A stretch of 61,037 nucleotides of DNA from JAIBBV01 sp044347745 (GCA_044347745.1 JBIKUD010000019.1:1-61037); one strand, 5' to 3'. Counted from the stretch's first letter, positions 1 through 8,750 are shown. Notes: a model not told the origin generated them from the sequence alone. Translations and numbers: made by a program.

Positions 1-174
1 CGTAAGGTTTGGCAAAAAGGTCACACCACTTTTATGACCAATTCTAGGTCTTTCGAACGGAACGCTCTGAATAATCCTCATCCTTCCAAGATGTTAAGGG
101 TTAAGTAAGTGGCATTCGTCTCTGAGAATTGGGGGCCGATCCCTAGCCTGCGCAATTGCTGTGTGGACTTGGGC

Positions 175-726
175 CTAGGAGAGCGGATAAAGCTTCAAAA
201 GTTCAGCCAGCACTTTGGCGTAGCCTGAGTGCGAATTTTCGAGAGTATTGTGAATCACTCCTAAAAAAGTCTCTCTTGTGAGCTCCTCATTTCCGCTTAC
301 TACGTGGCGGTTGTAAATCTCGAGGGCTTCTATGGCCATGGGTTCTCCAGCATCTCTCAGCAACATGAGTTGTAAGCAAGCACTGTTTCTTAAAGCGAGA
401 TGGGCTACTTTGGCGACCCGCCCACTCACTTGTTCGTCTGCGCCCATCCTTTGCAATAAGGCTGAGGCTTGAAATAGCCCTTCTATGAACTCACTTTTTA
501 TTCCGTCTTTTTGCTCGCGGACGGGCGATTCTCCTCTCATTAAGCGTTCAAATAGTTCGTTCACCGTTTGAAAGCGAAATAATTCTACCGGGCCTTGAAG
601 CTTAAACGTGTTTCCTTGAAATTCGCGCAGGCTTAGCTGCGCTATGGCACAAATAGCGCGCTCAAATTCTTGGGGGCTGCTGAGAGCGTATTCTTGCATA
701 AAATTTGGCGCCTGGCGCGGAAGCAC
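175..726 (-). CDS. Hypothetical protein, unrecognised
   Basis: I do not recognise this 183-residue protein. It is Leu/Ala-rich and looks mainly helical, with no signal peptide, membrane segment or obvious catalytic motif. The reading frame is open throughout on the same strand as the OmpA-type gene upstream, 87 bp away. The longest start is GTG; an in-frame ATG nine codons later is an equally plausible start, and neither has a clear Shine-Dalgarno sequence. No function is assigned, and it could be lineage-specific. Confidence 0.5.
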   Translation of the reverse strand: MLPRQAPNFMQEYALSSPQEFERAICAIAQLSLREFQGNTFKLQGPVELFRFQTVNELFERLMRGESPVREQKDGIKSEFIEGLFQASALLQRMGADEQVSGRVAKVAHLALRNSACLQLMLLRDAGEPMAIEALEIYNRHVVSGNEELTRETFLGVIHNTLENSHSGYAKVLAELLKLYPLS

Positions 727-813
727 TCGGGAAGTATATGTACTGTTGGATATCGTACCAAAACAGCACTACTTAAGATAACCAACGCGGCCGGTGGATA
801 CAGGACTAAGGGG

Positions 814-1503
814 CTAATTTGCCACGAGAATTTCGACTCTGCGATTAAGCTGGCGGCCTTCTGGGCTGCTGTTTGAAGCAACGGGGCGCTGGCTGCCGTA
901 TTGTTGAGTGACGAGCTTGTCCATGCTGAGTCCCTGGCTGGCCAAATATGCGGTAACGGTACGAGCTCGGGCTTCAGCCAAACGCTCGTTATATTCTGGA
1001 GTCCCACCATCGTCAGAGTGGCCGATTACCATTATCTTTTTAGCTGCGGGATCAGTTTTGAGCGAATTTGCAATTTGCTCAAGGTCAGCCACTGCACCAG
1101 CCTTTATGCTGCTTACATCATTATCAAAGTAGACTTGGTAGAGAGAGGCGGAAGTGGTGCTCGGGCGGGCTCTATCTAATTTGGCTTGCATCTGCTCAAG
1201 TCGTGCACCGTTAATTTCATTTTGTAGCTTCATTGCATCTAGCTTTCTTTGTTGCTCAACAAGGATGCCTTCGTTTACGTCGTAGCCACCTCCAGTCAAC
1301 GCTCCGGCAACAAGCCCTATGCCTGCACCAGCAGCAGCGCCGCCGCTGACGTTACCAATTTGATTGCCGACAATGGCTCCTGTTCCTGCTCCCCAGCCCG
1401 CACCAAGTACTGCCCCCGCAACAGTTTTGTCTGGCCCCGACTGTGGATGGCTACACATGGAGAGGGAGGTTAAGAGGAGAATGGAGGAAAGCAGCTTATT
1501 CAT
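814..1503 (-). CDS. OmpA-family lipoprotein with glycine-zipper and coiled coil
   Basis: Outer-membrane lipoprotein expected to tether the envelope to peptidoglycan. I chose the ATG start because it opens a lipoprotein signal peptide with lipobox LSMC (Cys17); a longer GTG start would add seven residues before it. Residues ~24-75 form Gly/Ala-rich glycine-zipper helices, ~85-115 look like a short coiled coil, and ~120-229 are an OmpA C-terminal peptidoglycan-binding domain with GHSDDGG (canonical GHTD) and the helix YNERLAEARA, matching the NxxLSxxRA consensus. Met before the lipobox Cys is unusual. The family is well known; the exact partner is not evident here. Confidence 0.88.
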   Translation of the reverse strand: MNKLLSSILLLTSLSMCSHPQSGPDKTVAGAVLGAGWGAGTGAIVGNQIGNVSGGAAAGAGIGLVAGALTGGGYDVNEGILVEQQRKLDAMKLQNEINGARLEQMQAKLDRARPSTTSASLYQVYFDNDVSSIKAGAVADLEQIANSLKTDPAAKKIMVIGHSDDGGTPEYNERLAEARARTVTAYLASQGLSMDKLVTQQYGSQRPVASNSSPEGRQLNRRVEILVAN

Positions 1504-1588
1504 GGTTGGGTTCCAGTTGAGCACATGGCCTTAAGAGCATATTTCACTCTTAAGGCTGCCCAGGGTTAATCTTCGCTTGCTCCCAAGT

Positions 1589-3094
1589 TTAACGTGAAGA
1601 AAAACGTCGTCGCAACCAGAAACCAGCTATTGAAGCAAAGGCAAAAGCGAGAACACAAAGTTCAAATGAGGCACCAAAGTAGGTGTTATATGGTGAGACA
1701 GCGTTTAAGGGGTGGACGCGTTCGATGAGGAGGCCCTCTTCAAAAGTAGGCAAAGCCGCAATAGTTTGACCAGTTGGGCTGACTACGGCGGTGAGGCCCG
1801 CGTTGGTCGACCTAAGGAGATACCGTCTATTTTCTATAGCCCGCCAGGCAGCAATTAGATGGTGCTGCGCGGGGGCCACGGTGTCTCCAAACCAGGCATC
1901 GTTGGTTAGATTAACAAGTATCTGGGCTCCGGCTCTGACTGCTTGTAAAGCCATGGCTGGCACAATGTCTTCGTAACAAATAAGCGGAGCAACTCCAATT
2001 TCAGCGCCGTTTTCGCCTAGTGGATACTGAAACACTGCCTGTTTTCGCCCTGGAGTAAAATTGCCAGCCGTGTGATTAATTTCTTTAAGCCAGGGGAGCG
2101 AGTCGCTAAAGGGCGTAAATTCGCCGAATGGCATTAAGATTTGTTTGTGATAGGGAGGCAGCACAAGCCCGCTCGGCAGTACCGCAATAGCGCTATTAAA
2201 ATATTCCTGCTCACTTTTATATGTCAGTCCACCAAATAAAACCCCGACTTTGGGGCCAAAATACGGTAGTCGTTTGTCATCAAGGACATTTTCAATAGAG
2301 TCTGGAACAAATTCATTGAGCACTGACTCGGGCCAGATAACTAAGGTACCCGGTTTTGCGGCTATTTCGCTTAGTTCAAGATAACGCTGCCGATTGAGCG
2401 TAAAATATTTAATATCGTGTTTTTCAGCTATTGAGACATTTCCTTGGACTAGCGCCACCTGAAGTCCGGGGCCTTCAATTTTTTCGAATTGTCTAAGACG
2501 GAGATCTCCGTACACCAAGGCCAGGGCAAAAGTAACGAATGCAATTGCTCTCGAACGTACCAATCCGCGTTGTCGTATAGAAAGTAATAGCGCGTCACTT
2601 ACCCAAAAAAGCAAAAACGTTACTCCCGCAACCCCAAGTACATCGGCAAACTGGGCGAGCTCTTCAAACGCCAACTGCATGTGGCCCACTGACCATGGGA
2701 AAATGCGAATTGATATAAATTCGGCACAGACCCAGGCTATGGCGGTGGCTAATGATAAGCGATGCAGCCGCTGAGGGAGATGCTTAAAGAGCCAAAGGAA
2801 AATAAGCTGCTGGTTGGCGCTTGCGAAAACAAAAAAAAGAAATATTGGTGCTGAGAAAACGAGAGGTAATCCGCCAAAATCTTTAATGGTAGAGTGCAGC
2901 CAATAAAACCCCAAGGTGTTGCAGATACAGCCATGAAGTAGCATGGCCTTATAGGACATGCGTCCAAATTGTAAACCAGCACAGAGTAGAATGGTGCCAA
3001 CCCAGCCGAGGAGTACTGACCAGTCCAGGCCAGGGAACCACCAGCCCACACTAATGGCGAGTGCACTTCCAATTGAGAGCAGATAGGAAAGCAT
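1589..3094 (-). CDS. lnt: Apolipoprotein N-acyltransferase
   Basis: Inner-membrane enzyme that transfers an acyl chain from phospholipid to the N-terminal Cys of lipoproteins, the last step of lipoprotein maturation. At 501 residues it has normal length. Several hydrophobic helices occupy residues 1-200, followed by a periplasmic nitrilase-like domain. The family catalytic triad is visible: Glu256 in WPES, Lys317 in YHKQ and Cys373 in PLICYED, with a WFGDT motif after it. A last membrane helix lies near the C-terminus. It begins four bases after the enolase stop, so the two are probably co-transcribed. Confidence 0.95.
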   Translation of the reverse strand: MLSYLLSIGSALAISVGWWFPGLDWSVLLGWVGTILLCAGLQFGRMSYKAMLLHGCICNTLGFYWLHSTIKDFGGLPLVFSAPIFLFFVFASANQQLIFLWLFKHLPQRLHRLSLATAIAWVCAEFISIRIFPWSVGHMQLAFEELAQFADVLGVAGVTFLLFWVSDALLLSIRQRGLVRSRAIAFVTFALALVYGDLRLRQFEKIEGPGLQVALVQGNVSIAEKHDIKYFTLNRQRYLELSEIAAKPGTLVIWPESVLNEFVPDSIENVLDDKRLPYFGPKVGVLFGGLTYKSEQEYFNSAIAVLPSGLVLPPYHKQILMPFGEFTPFSDSLPWLKEINHTAGNFTPGRKQAVFQYPLGENGAEIGVAPLICYEDIVPAMALQAVRAGAQILVNLTNDAWFGDTVAPAQHHLIAAWRAIENRRYLLRSTNAGLTAVVSPTGQTIAALPTFEEGLLIERVHPLNAVSPYNTYFGASFELCVLAFAFASIAGFWLRRRFSSR

Positions 3095-3098
3095 AAAA

Positions 3099-4385
3099 TT
3101 ACGCGAACGGATTTTCGACTAACGACTCGCCTGCGAGCAAAGTTTCAATCCAGAGTAAGCGATTATATTTTGCAGTTCTTTCGCCTCGGCAGACTGATCC
3201 TGTTTTAATTTGCCCCGCTCCAACAGCAACAGCTAAATCGGCAATAGTCGAGTCCTCTGTTTCGCCAGAACGGTGAGAAATGACTGTGCGATATCCATTC
3301 GACTGCGCAAGCTGAATAGTTTGCAGTGTTTCAGTCAGAGTTCCAATTTGATTTGGCTTTATAAGAATTGCATTCCCGGCGCCCTGCTGAATCCCTTGTG
3401 AGAGGCGCACGACATTGGTTACGAATAAATCGTCTCCTACAAGCTGAACCCGAGATCCAATGCGTTCGGTCATGTATCTCCAACCATCCCAGTCGTTTTC
3501 GTCGAGGCCATCTTCTATGCTTACCAGCGGAAAGCGCTCAAGCCACTCCTCGTAAAGGCCAACAAGTTCCTCGGAAGAGTAACTCTGTCCTGAACCTTTC
3601 TTTAGAATGTAGCGGTTTTGGTCTGAGTCATAAAATTCGCTGGCGGCCACATCGAGTGCAATCGACATCTCAGTGCCTGGTTCATAACCAGCCGCTTCTA
3701 TGGCTTGAACGAGAAGCTCAAGCGCTTCGTCAGGCGATTTTAGGTCTGGTGCAAAACCACCTTCGTCTCCAACTCCGGTTGAGAGTCCGCGTTTTATTAA
3801 GGTCTTTTTAAGGTGATGAAAGACCTCGGCAACAGCGCGCAAGTTTTCAAAAAAGGTGCTTGATTTGTGGGGAATAAGCATAAACTCTTGAAAATCAAGC
3901 GAATTAGTGGCGTGCGCACCACCGTTAATAACGTTAACCAGTGGCACCGGCAGTTTGCGAGCTCCAATACCACCTAAATATCGAAACAGAGGAGTGCGTG
4001 CGTGTGCAGCCCCGGCATGTGCACAGGCAAGGCTCACTCCTAAGAGAGCATTTGCGCCGAGTTTTGACTTGTTCTCGGTACCATCTAATTCTAGCAGTTT
4101 ACGGTCTAAGCTTGCCTGCTCCAAAACCGATTGGCCCTTGAGGGCGGGCCCCAGCACGTTATTGATATTCTCAACTGCCTGCAAAACCCCCTTACCCAAA
4201 TAACGCTGCTCGTCACCGTCTCTCAGTTCATGTGCTTCAAATTCGCCGGTGGAGGCTCCTGAGGGCACCAGGGCAACTCCGACGCTTTCATTGGCAGTTT
4301 TGACGTGTACGCCCAGCGTTGGGTAGCCACGTGAGTCGAGGCACTCATAGGCGCGAATGGAATGTATGGCTGAGGAGTCGTTCAT
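3099..4385 (-). CDS. eno: Enolase (phosphopyruvate hydratase)
   Basis: Cytosolic glycolytic enzyme interconverting 2-phosphoglycerate and phosphoenolpyruvate. The ATG start follows AAGGAA at good spacing and gives 428 residues; an upstream in-frame TTG is less likely. Visible motifs are the N-terminal SRGYPTL, the VGDEGGFAPD active-site loop, SIEDGLDENDW, the signature ILIKPNQIGT with the catalytic Lys, and SHRSGETED. It heads a minus-strand pair with lnt and is divergent from the ftsB-like gene. Confidence 0.97.
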   Translation of the reverse strand: MNDSSAIHSIRAYECLDSRGYPTLGVHVKTANESVGVALVPSGASTGEFEAHELRDGDEQRYLGKGVLQAVENINNVLGPALKGQSVLEQASLDRKLLELDGTENKSKLGANALLGVSLACAHAGAAHARTPLFRYLGGIGARKLPVPLVNVINGGAHATNSLDFQEFMLIPHKSSTFFENLRAVAEVFHHLKKTLIKRGLSTGVGDEGGFAPDLKSPDEALELLVQAIEAAGYEPGTEMSIALDVAASEFYDSDQNRYILKKGSGQSYSSEELVGLYEEWLERFPLVSIEDGLDENDWDGWRYMTERIGSRVQLVGDDLFVTNVVRLSQGIQQGAGNAILIKPNQIGTLTETLQTIQLAQSNGYRTVISHRSGETEDSTIADLAVAVGAGQIKTGSVCRGERTAKYNRLLWIETLLAGESLVENPFA

Positions 4386-4474
4386 GGTAGATTCCTTGGT
4401 TCTGGTCAATTTAAGAGACCACCAAAACTCTAAAACGGGTGGTGCCTGAATTCAATAAAGATTATGCTTAGGTT

Positions 4475-4765
4475 ATGAAGAACTCTCGTATTATACTGGT
4501 GCTGGTCGTGGCACTAGGTGCTGCGCTTTTTTCGCTCGCTACTGACGGCAGTTTGTCGCGAATGAAGAAACTCGAGCGCAGTGTGCTTGCTCAGCAGGAG
4601 AAAAATGCCGAGCTTGAGGCCCATGTGGGCAGCCTTAAGTCAGAAATTAAAGGTTTACAAACAGACGAAAGAGCGCTTGAAAAAGCTGCTCGTAATGAAC
4701 TTGGACTTGCTCGCGAAAAAGAACTTATTTTCGTCTTTGAAAAGAACCCAAACACAAGCAAATAG
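4475..4765 (+). CDS. FtsB/DivIC-type septum formation initiator
   Basis: Short bitopic cell-division protein of 96 residues. One membrane helix lies at residues 4-22, then a coiled coil from ~29 to ~70 (LERSVLAQQEKNAEL onward), ending in the family hallmark ELGLAREKELIF. FtsB/DivIC proteins bridge early and late divisome components through the periplasmic coiled coil. Three bases separate it from the DciA-family gene, indicating one transcript. Assignment as FtsB rather than another septum-initiator family member rests only on length and motif. Confidence 0.85.
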   Translation: MKNSRIILVLVVALGAALFSLATDGSLSRMKKLERSVLAQQEKNAELEAHVGSLKSEIKGLQTDERALEKAARNELGLAREKELIFVFEKNPNTSK

Positions 4766-4768
4766 TAT

Positions 4769-5155
4769 ATGGCAGCGGAAACTCAAAGACATATACCGGG
4801 GTTTAAGCCAGCAAAACCACATGCCAAATTTAAAGCGCGGGCCGCAACACCGCAAAAAATTGAACAAATCTTACGCTCTGCATTACGCACCTCTGGGCTC
4901 GATAAAGAAATTACTCGCTATCAATTTGTGCTCCATTGGCCCGAAATTGTGGGGCCTGAAATTGCGAAACGCACCGCCCCAGAGTGTATTCGAGCAGGAG
5001 CCTTGGTAGTTCGAGTTGCAGATTCAGCTTGGGCTCAGGAATTAAGCTTTCAGAAAGATATAATTTTAAAGCGCCTTAAAAAATTTCTTCGCCATGATGA
5101 AGACGTACGGGACGTAATGTTTTACGTTGCTGGTACTGCCCTAGGATTTAGGTGA
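4769..5155 (+). CDS. dciA: DciA-family protein (DUF721), putative replicative helicase loader
   Basis: 128 residues with the DUF721 pattern: HWPEIVGPEIAKRTAP around residues 54-69 and LVVRVADSAWAQELSF near 80-95. DciA proteins interact with the DnaB helicase in bacteria lacking DnaC/DnaI; that role is family knowledge, not shown here. The basic N-terminal tail (~35 residues) looks disordered. Its 3' end overlaps the 3' end of the oppositely oriented pyrophosphatase gene by 15 bases. Confidence 0.8.
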   Translation: MAAETQRHIPGFKPAKPHAKFKARAATPQKIEQILRSALRTSGLDKEITRYQFVLHWPEIVGPEIAKRTAPECIRAGALVVRVADSAWAQELSFQKDIILKRLKKFLRHDEDVRDVMFYVAGTALGFR

Positions 5156-5635
5156 TTTCTTTCGCAGATATCGTGCTGCACAATCCTTAATGACCTTTTC
5201 AGCTTGAGTTTTATCTTTCCAGCCTTGTACCTGCACTTTTTTGCCTTCAAGTTCTTTGTAGACTGAGAAAAAGTGCTCAATTTCTTTGAGCAAATGCGGA
5301 GGCACATCTTTTAATTTTTTTAGGTGGTTCCACTGAGGATCCTGCAAAGGCACGCTCAAGATTTTTTCGTCTTGCCCTTTATCGTCGCGCATACAAAAAA
5401 CACCGATTGGGCGAGTCTCAATTAAACACCCAGGGAAGGTTGGTTCGCCAAGTAACACTAACGCATCGAGGGGGTCTCCATCTAATCCCAGTGTCTCAGG
5501 GATAAAGCCATAGTCGGTGGGATACTGCACGGACGAAAAAAGCATGCGATCAAATTTAATGACATGCCGCTCTTTGTCGTACTCATATTTATTGCGGCTT
5601 CCTTTTGGAATTTCTACAAAAACGTCGATGATCAT
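5141..5635 (-). CDS. ppa: Inorganic pyrophosphatase, family I
   Basis: Soluble Mg-dependent enzyme hydrolysing pyrophosphate. The N-terminus carries VEIPKGSRNKYEYD and the family signature DGDPLDALVLL with its metal-binding aspartates. The ATG start gives 164 residues; a GTG three codons upstream (167 residues) is also possible and neither has a strong ribosome-binding site. The C-terminal end (ARYLRKKSPKS) overlaps the dciA stop in convergent orientation. Confidence 0.95.
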   Translation of the reverse strand: MIIDVFVEIPKGSRNKYEYDKERHVIKFDRMLFSSVQYPTDYGFIPETLGLDGDPLDALVLLGEPTFPGCLIETRPIGVFCMRDDKGQDEKILSVPLQDPQWNHLKKLKDVPPHLLKEIEHFFSVYKELEGKKVQVQGWKDKTQAEKVIKDCAARYLRKKSPKS

Positions 5636-5803
5636 ATACGGCACGTATTAAGAAGAATTAATAATTCAAAAAATGAATCCCAAGACCATAATAAATTTTG
5701 GGGTAAAAGTCGAAGGGCCAGAGTTTGGCAACTGGAATGATTCTGGAAAGGAAGATAAAGACAAACTCACAACTTGCAAACCAATTGAAAACTAATGAGC
5801 TTA

Positions 5804-5864
5804 GGCAAGGCGGCATCCGGCCTGGTGTACGCTTGCGCGTTTCCCAAGCCAGCGCCGCCTTGCC
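5804..5864. terminator. Inverted repeat, 11-bp arms, downstream of the unknown gene
   Basis: GGCAAGGCGGC and its perfect complement are separated by ~39 bases, and the loop itself can pair further. The right arm ends two bases from the stop codon of the minus-strand unknown gene, as expected for a 3' hairpin. There is no clear U-tract, so intrinsic termination is only likely. Confidence 0.5.
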
Positions 5865-5865
5865 C

Positions 5866-6447
5866 TTACTCGAACACCCCAATTGCGCGCCAGTTGGTCG
5901 ACCCGATGCAGAGCTTGCCCGTGCCATACTTGAGGTAGGCAGGCTGTTCAGCACGCAGCGCTCCAGCGGTGAAGCCGAAGGTTGCTACATGTGGCAGCGA
6001 TTCTACGATGTTGCACATCGGAGACGCTTTTGGAGCTTCAGGGAACCAGCGTTCACGTTGCTGCAGCATCTTTAAAAAATGATAGCAGTCAACGAGTCTG
6101 TCTTGTTGGGAAGCCGGCGCAGTAAGCCAAGGCTTGTATCCCACCAGGAATATTCCCCGCTCTCCAGCCATGTACGCGGTGTGTCCACTGCGTCCCAGCT
6201 GCCAACACAGAGTTGCGACGATGGGGGCCCAGAGCTGTTCCATGTTGTTTGCGACTTGCAGCAGCACGGCACTCGGCTTAGGGTTACAGATTTGCATCTG
6301 CCTCCCCACAGCTTCGTAGCCTTCTGTTGCGCAGTACTGCAGGACCGGCGTGAAGTCGATCGGGAGAAGGGTCCCCCGAGAGACAGTCAGGACAAGGAGT
6401 CCTTGGTGCTCAGTTGATGGCTGAGCATCGACGTTTACCTTACTCAT
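5866..6447 (-). CDS. Hypothetical protein, possibly acquired
   Basis: I do not recognise this 193-residue protein. The ATG start is preceded by GGAGG, which decides against an upstream GTG. It contains four cysteines spread along the chain, many Gln/Trp/Pro residues, no signal peptide and no membrane helix. A hairpin lies directly after the stop and a cluster of hairpins lies before the start. It looks more GC-rich than neighbouring genes (judged by eye) and sits alone between ppa and rsmD, so it may be recently acquired. Two plus-strand frames over the same region lack protein-like character. Confidence 0.55.
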   Translation of the reverse strand: MSKVNVDAQPSTEHQGLLVLTVSRGTLLPIDFTPVLQYCATEGYEAVGRQMQICNPKPSAVLLQVANNMEQLWAPIVATLCWQLGRSGHTAYMAGERGIFLVGYKPWLTAPASQQDRLVDCYHFLKMLQQRERWFPEAPKASPMCNIVESLPHVATFGFTAGALRAEQPAYLKYGTGKLCIGSTNWRAIGVFE

Positions 6448-6477
6448 TCTCCTCCGTTGTGATTGTGTGACCACCAG

Positions 6478-6498
6478 CACGCTTCACAGTAAAGCGTG
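6478..6498. repeat. Small hairpin upstream of the unknown gene
   Basis: CACGCTT and AAGCGTG form a perfect 7-bp stem with a 7-base loop, ~30 bases upstream of the minus-strand start. It could act in the leader of that gene. Confidence 0.45.
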
Positions 6499-6508
6499 TG
6501 ACCCCTCC

Positions 6509-6546
6509 GGGGTTTCCAAAGCAGAAATTTCTGCTCTCGAAACCCC
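6509..6546. repeat. Compound palindrome
   Basis: Outer arms GGGGTTTC/GAAACCCC enclose a second perfect palindrome AGCAGAAATTTCTGCT, separated by symmetrical 3-base internal loops. The whole 38 bp therefore forms an almost continuous stem. It lies in the leader of the minus-strand unknown gene and just upstream of a short plus-strand frame. Confidence 0.6.
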
Positions 6547-6559
6547 AGAAGGAATCTAG

Positions 6560-6604
6560 ATGGCGGTTAACAATATGTTTGAAGAAGAAATAAGTAAGGC
6601 CTAG
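6560..6604 (+). other. Possible 14-codon leader peptide or gene remnant
   Basis: An AAGGA sequence precedes ATG at good spacing and a 14-residue frame reads MAVNNMFEEEISKA before TAG. It sits between two strong hairpins, the arrangement of a leader peptide, but no downstream plus-strand gene follows. The frame continues in a protein-like way for a few codons after the stop, so a decayed gene is equally possible. Confidence 0.25.
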
Positions 6605-6636
6605 TTAGAAAATCTAAAAAACCTTTAGTTGTGAAT

Positions 6637-6679
6637 CTGTCTTTCCGGATAAGCAGATGCCGCCAATCCGGAAAGACAG
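6637..6679. terminator. Strong inverted repeat, 14-bp perfect arms
   Basis: CTGTCTTTCCGGAT pairs perfectly with ATCCGGAAAGACAG across a 15-base loop. It lies in a stretch without a convincing gene between rsmD and the unknown gene; no U-tract follows on either strand. The flanking 6711-6860 frame (no start codon, protein-like, ending inside the rsmD stop region) may be a gene remnant. Confidence 0.5.
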
Positions 6680-6852
6680 CAATAAGAGCCTACTACCCAA
6701 TAAAATTTAGAATTACGTTCCACCAAAAGATCTGAAGCTTCGAGAAGAGCTAAGCTCAATTCAAGAAGACACACCTAATGCTGTTTATAATAGACTGATC
6801 GAGAAGTTAGTAAATAGAGTGCGGTGTTTGAGAGTTAGTTTAGTGGTTTTAA

Positions 6853-7410
6853 TTAGTTAGGGGCATTTAAGGGTTCAATAAACACCAACAAAGTTTTCCC
6901 ATATTTTGCCTGCCTGGTTTCGTGAAATCCAGTCAGCGCGAGTGGTTCGTATTCCATGGGATCAATCTGCGCGACAATTAAGCCGCCGGGAGCAAGTAAC
7001 GCGGGCCTCTCCGCAATGGTGTGCAAAGCTTCAAGCCAAATTCCTTTAAATTGAGGAGGTGCCACATAAATAAGATCAAATTGCTCGGTGCTACGACGTA
7101 AAAAACTAAAAGCATCGGTGTTAAAGACGAGCGCTTGTTCTGATAATTTAGTGTGCTCGAGGTTTTTGCGGATAGTTTTGAACGCGTTATTGTTGATGTC
7201 CAAAAAAGTGCAGTGAGCAGCCCCTTGACTCAAAGCTTCAATGCCAACAGAACCACTGCCGCCAAAGACATCAAGCATACGAATGCCAGCAAGACGGGGC
7301 CGCAGAATATCGAATAGCGCTGTTCTGACTCTATCAAGTATCGGTCTGGTGCTGTCGCCTGGCACTGAATCCAGACGCATTCCACGAGCTTTGCCGCCAA
7401 TAACTCTCAT
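6853..7410 (-). CDS. rsmD: 16S rRNA (guanine966-N2)-methyltransferase RsmD-like
   Basis: SAM-dependent methyltransferase modifying G966 of 16S rRNA in the small subunit. The 185-residue chain has the family start MRVIGGKARG, PILDRVRTALFDIL, the SAM-binding loop DVFGGSGSVGIEALSQGA and an acidic residue in LDINNNAFKTI. The usual DPP[FY] catalytic motif reads APPQ here, a substitution worth testing. It is the last gene of the dehydrogenase operon, 32 bases after the E2 gene. Confidence 0.88.
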   Translation of the reverse strand: MRVIGGKARGMRLDSVPGDSTRPILDRVRTALFDILRPRLAGIRMLDVFGGSGSVGIEALSQGAAHCTFLDINNNAFKTIRKNLEHTKLSEQALVFNTDAFSFLRRSTEQFDLIYVAPPQFKGIWLEALHTIAERPALLAPGGLIVAQIDPMEYEPLALTGFHETRQAKYGKTLLVFIEPLNAPN

Positions 7411-7442
7411 AAAATGCGTCTGGGCGCTGAAAAAGCGTCGCG

Positions 7443-8750
7443 TTAGTATAACGGACGGTTCATATCCCAGTTTTCGATGTACTCACGTAAGAACGCCAAA
7501 TATTGGCCGCCAAGTGAGCCGTCAACAATTCGGTGATCGTAAGATAGCGTGAGATAACACATCTCGCGAATTGCAATCATGTCGTCCACAACAACAGGGC
7601 GTTTTACAATTGCACCAAGGCAAAGAATTGCTACTTGTGGTTGGTTAATAATTGGCGTGCCGATAATAGTTCCAAAGACACCCGGGTTGGTTACGGTAAA
7701 GGTGCCGCCAGATACATCATCAGGTAACAATTTTTTGTTACGAGCGCGCAAAGCTAAATCATTTAGCCCACGAGCAATACCCACCAAGTTGCGCTCTTCG
7801 GCGCGTTTGATTACTGGCACAATTAGGCCAGAGTTGCCAAGCGCAACTGCGCAGCCAAGATTTATGTGCTTGTGCAGAATTATCTTCTTTCCATCAACTG
7901 ACGCGTTGATATACGGAAACTCAAGTAGTCCGCGAACGGCCGCTTCAAGAAAGAATGGCGTAAAGCTAAGTTTAAAGCCTTCTTTAGCCTCGAATTCACC
8001 TTTGTGTTTGGCGCGGTACTTCGCAATTGCAGAGCAATCAACTTCTTGCATGGAATACACATGTGGGCTCGTTTGTTTTGAGCGAACCATGTGTTCAGCA
8101 ATGGCTTGACGCATATTGTCCATGACCACCACTTTGCTGCCTTCGGCACCCCAATCAACTGCGGGTTTGGTGCTGGCTGCAGGAGCAGGAGCTGGACGCG
8201 AAGCTGGGGCTGCTGCCGCTGGTGCAGATGCTCCTCGTGTCGCTACGTACTTAAGAAAATCTTCTTTATTTAGTCGTCCGCCTTGGCCACTTCCTTGCAG
8301 TTTATCAAGTTCTGCAAGCGAAACGTTATGTTTCTCGGCAAGACTGCGTACGAGTGGTGAATAAAAACGATCGGAGCCTGATGCCTGATGAGTGCCGTTT
8401 TGTTGCACTGGTGCCGGGCAGGCTGGAGCTGGTGTCGGCTTGCTTTCTACTACCGGCGCAGCTTTAGCTGCTGGAGCTGCTGGCGCAGGTGCTGAAGTTT
8501 GTGCCGCTCCGGCTTCAGTTTCAATTACCGCAATTTTGGTTTTGACCGGCACGACATCTGACTCTTTGGCGCTGATCTCAACAATTACTCCAGAGGCTGG
8601 CGAAGGTATTTCTGAATCTACTTTGTCTGTAGAAATTTCAAGAATAATTTCGTCCTTTTCAACCTTGTCACCAACATTCTTGCGCCACTTTGAAACAGTA
8701 GCTTCTGCGATTGATTCGCCCATCTGGGGCATGACCATGTCGACTCTCAT
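7443..8750 (-). CDS. 2-oxo-acid dehydrogenase E2 (dihydrolipoyl acyltransferase)
   Basis: Core acyltransferase of a pyruvate/branched-chain 2-oxo-acid dehydrogenase complex. One lipoyl domain spans residues 1-77 with the lipoylated Lys43 in TDKVD; an Ala/Pro linker follows; a peripheral-subunit-binding domain lies at ~128-165 (YSPLVRSLAEKHNVSL); a second Ala/Pro linker; then the catalytic domain from ~205 with DHRIVDG at 405-411. AGAAGGG precedes the ATG. It lies 40 bases after the fused E1 and belongs with lpd and lipB. Substrate (pyruvate versus branched-chain oxo-acids) cannot be decided from sequence alone. Confidence 0.93.
   Translation of the reverse strand: MRVDMVMPQMGESIAEATVSKWRKNVGDKVEKDEIILEISTDKVDSEIPSPASGVIVEISAKESDVVPVKTKIAVIETEAGAAQTSAPAPAAPAAKAAPVVESKPTPAPACPAPVQQNGTHQASGSDRFYSPLVRSLAEKHNVSLAELDKLQGSGQGGRLNKEDFLKYVATRGASAPAAAAPASRPAPAPAASTKPAVDWGAEGSKVVVMDNMRQAIAEHMVRSKQTSPHVYSMQEVDCSAIAKYRAKHKGEFEAKEGFKLSFTPFFLEAAVRGLLEFPYINASVDGKKIILHKHINLGCAVALGNSGLIVPVIKRAEERNLVGIARGLNDLALRARNKKLLPDDVSGGTFTVTNPGVFGTIIGTPIINQPQVAILCLGAIVKRPVVVDDMIAIREMCYLTLSYDHRIVDGSLGGQYLAFLREYIENWDMNRPLY

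Noticed and set aside
3368..3811. 147-codon plus-strand frame inside enolase
   Set aside because: Antisense to the well-supported eno gene; Arg/Leu/Gln-rich with no motif.
5725..6417. Two plus-strand frames (116 and 112 codons) opposite the 193-residue gene
   Set aside because: No ribosome-binding sites, low-complexity composition; the minus-strand frame has a good start and flanking hairpins.
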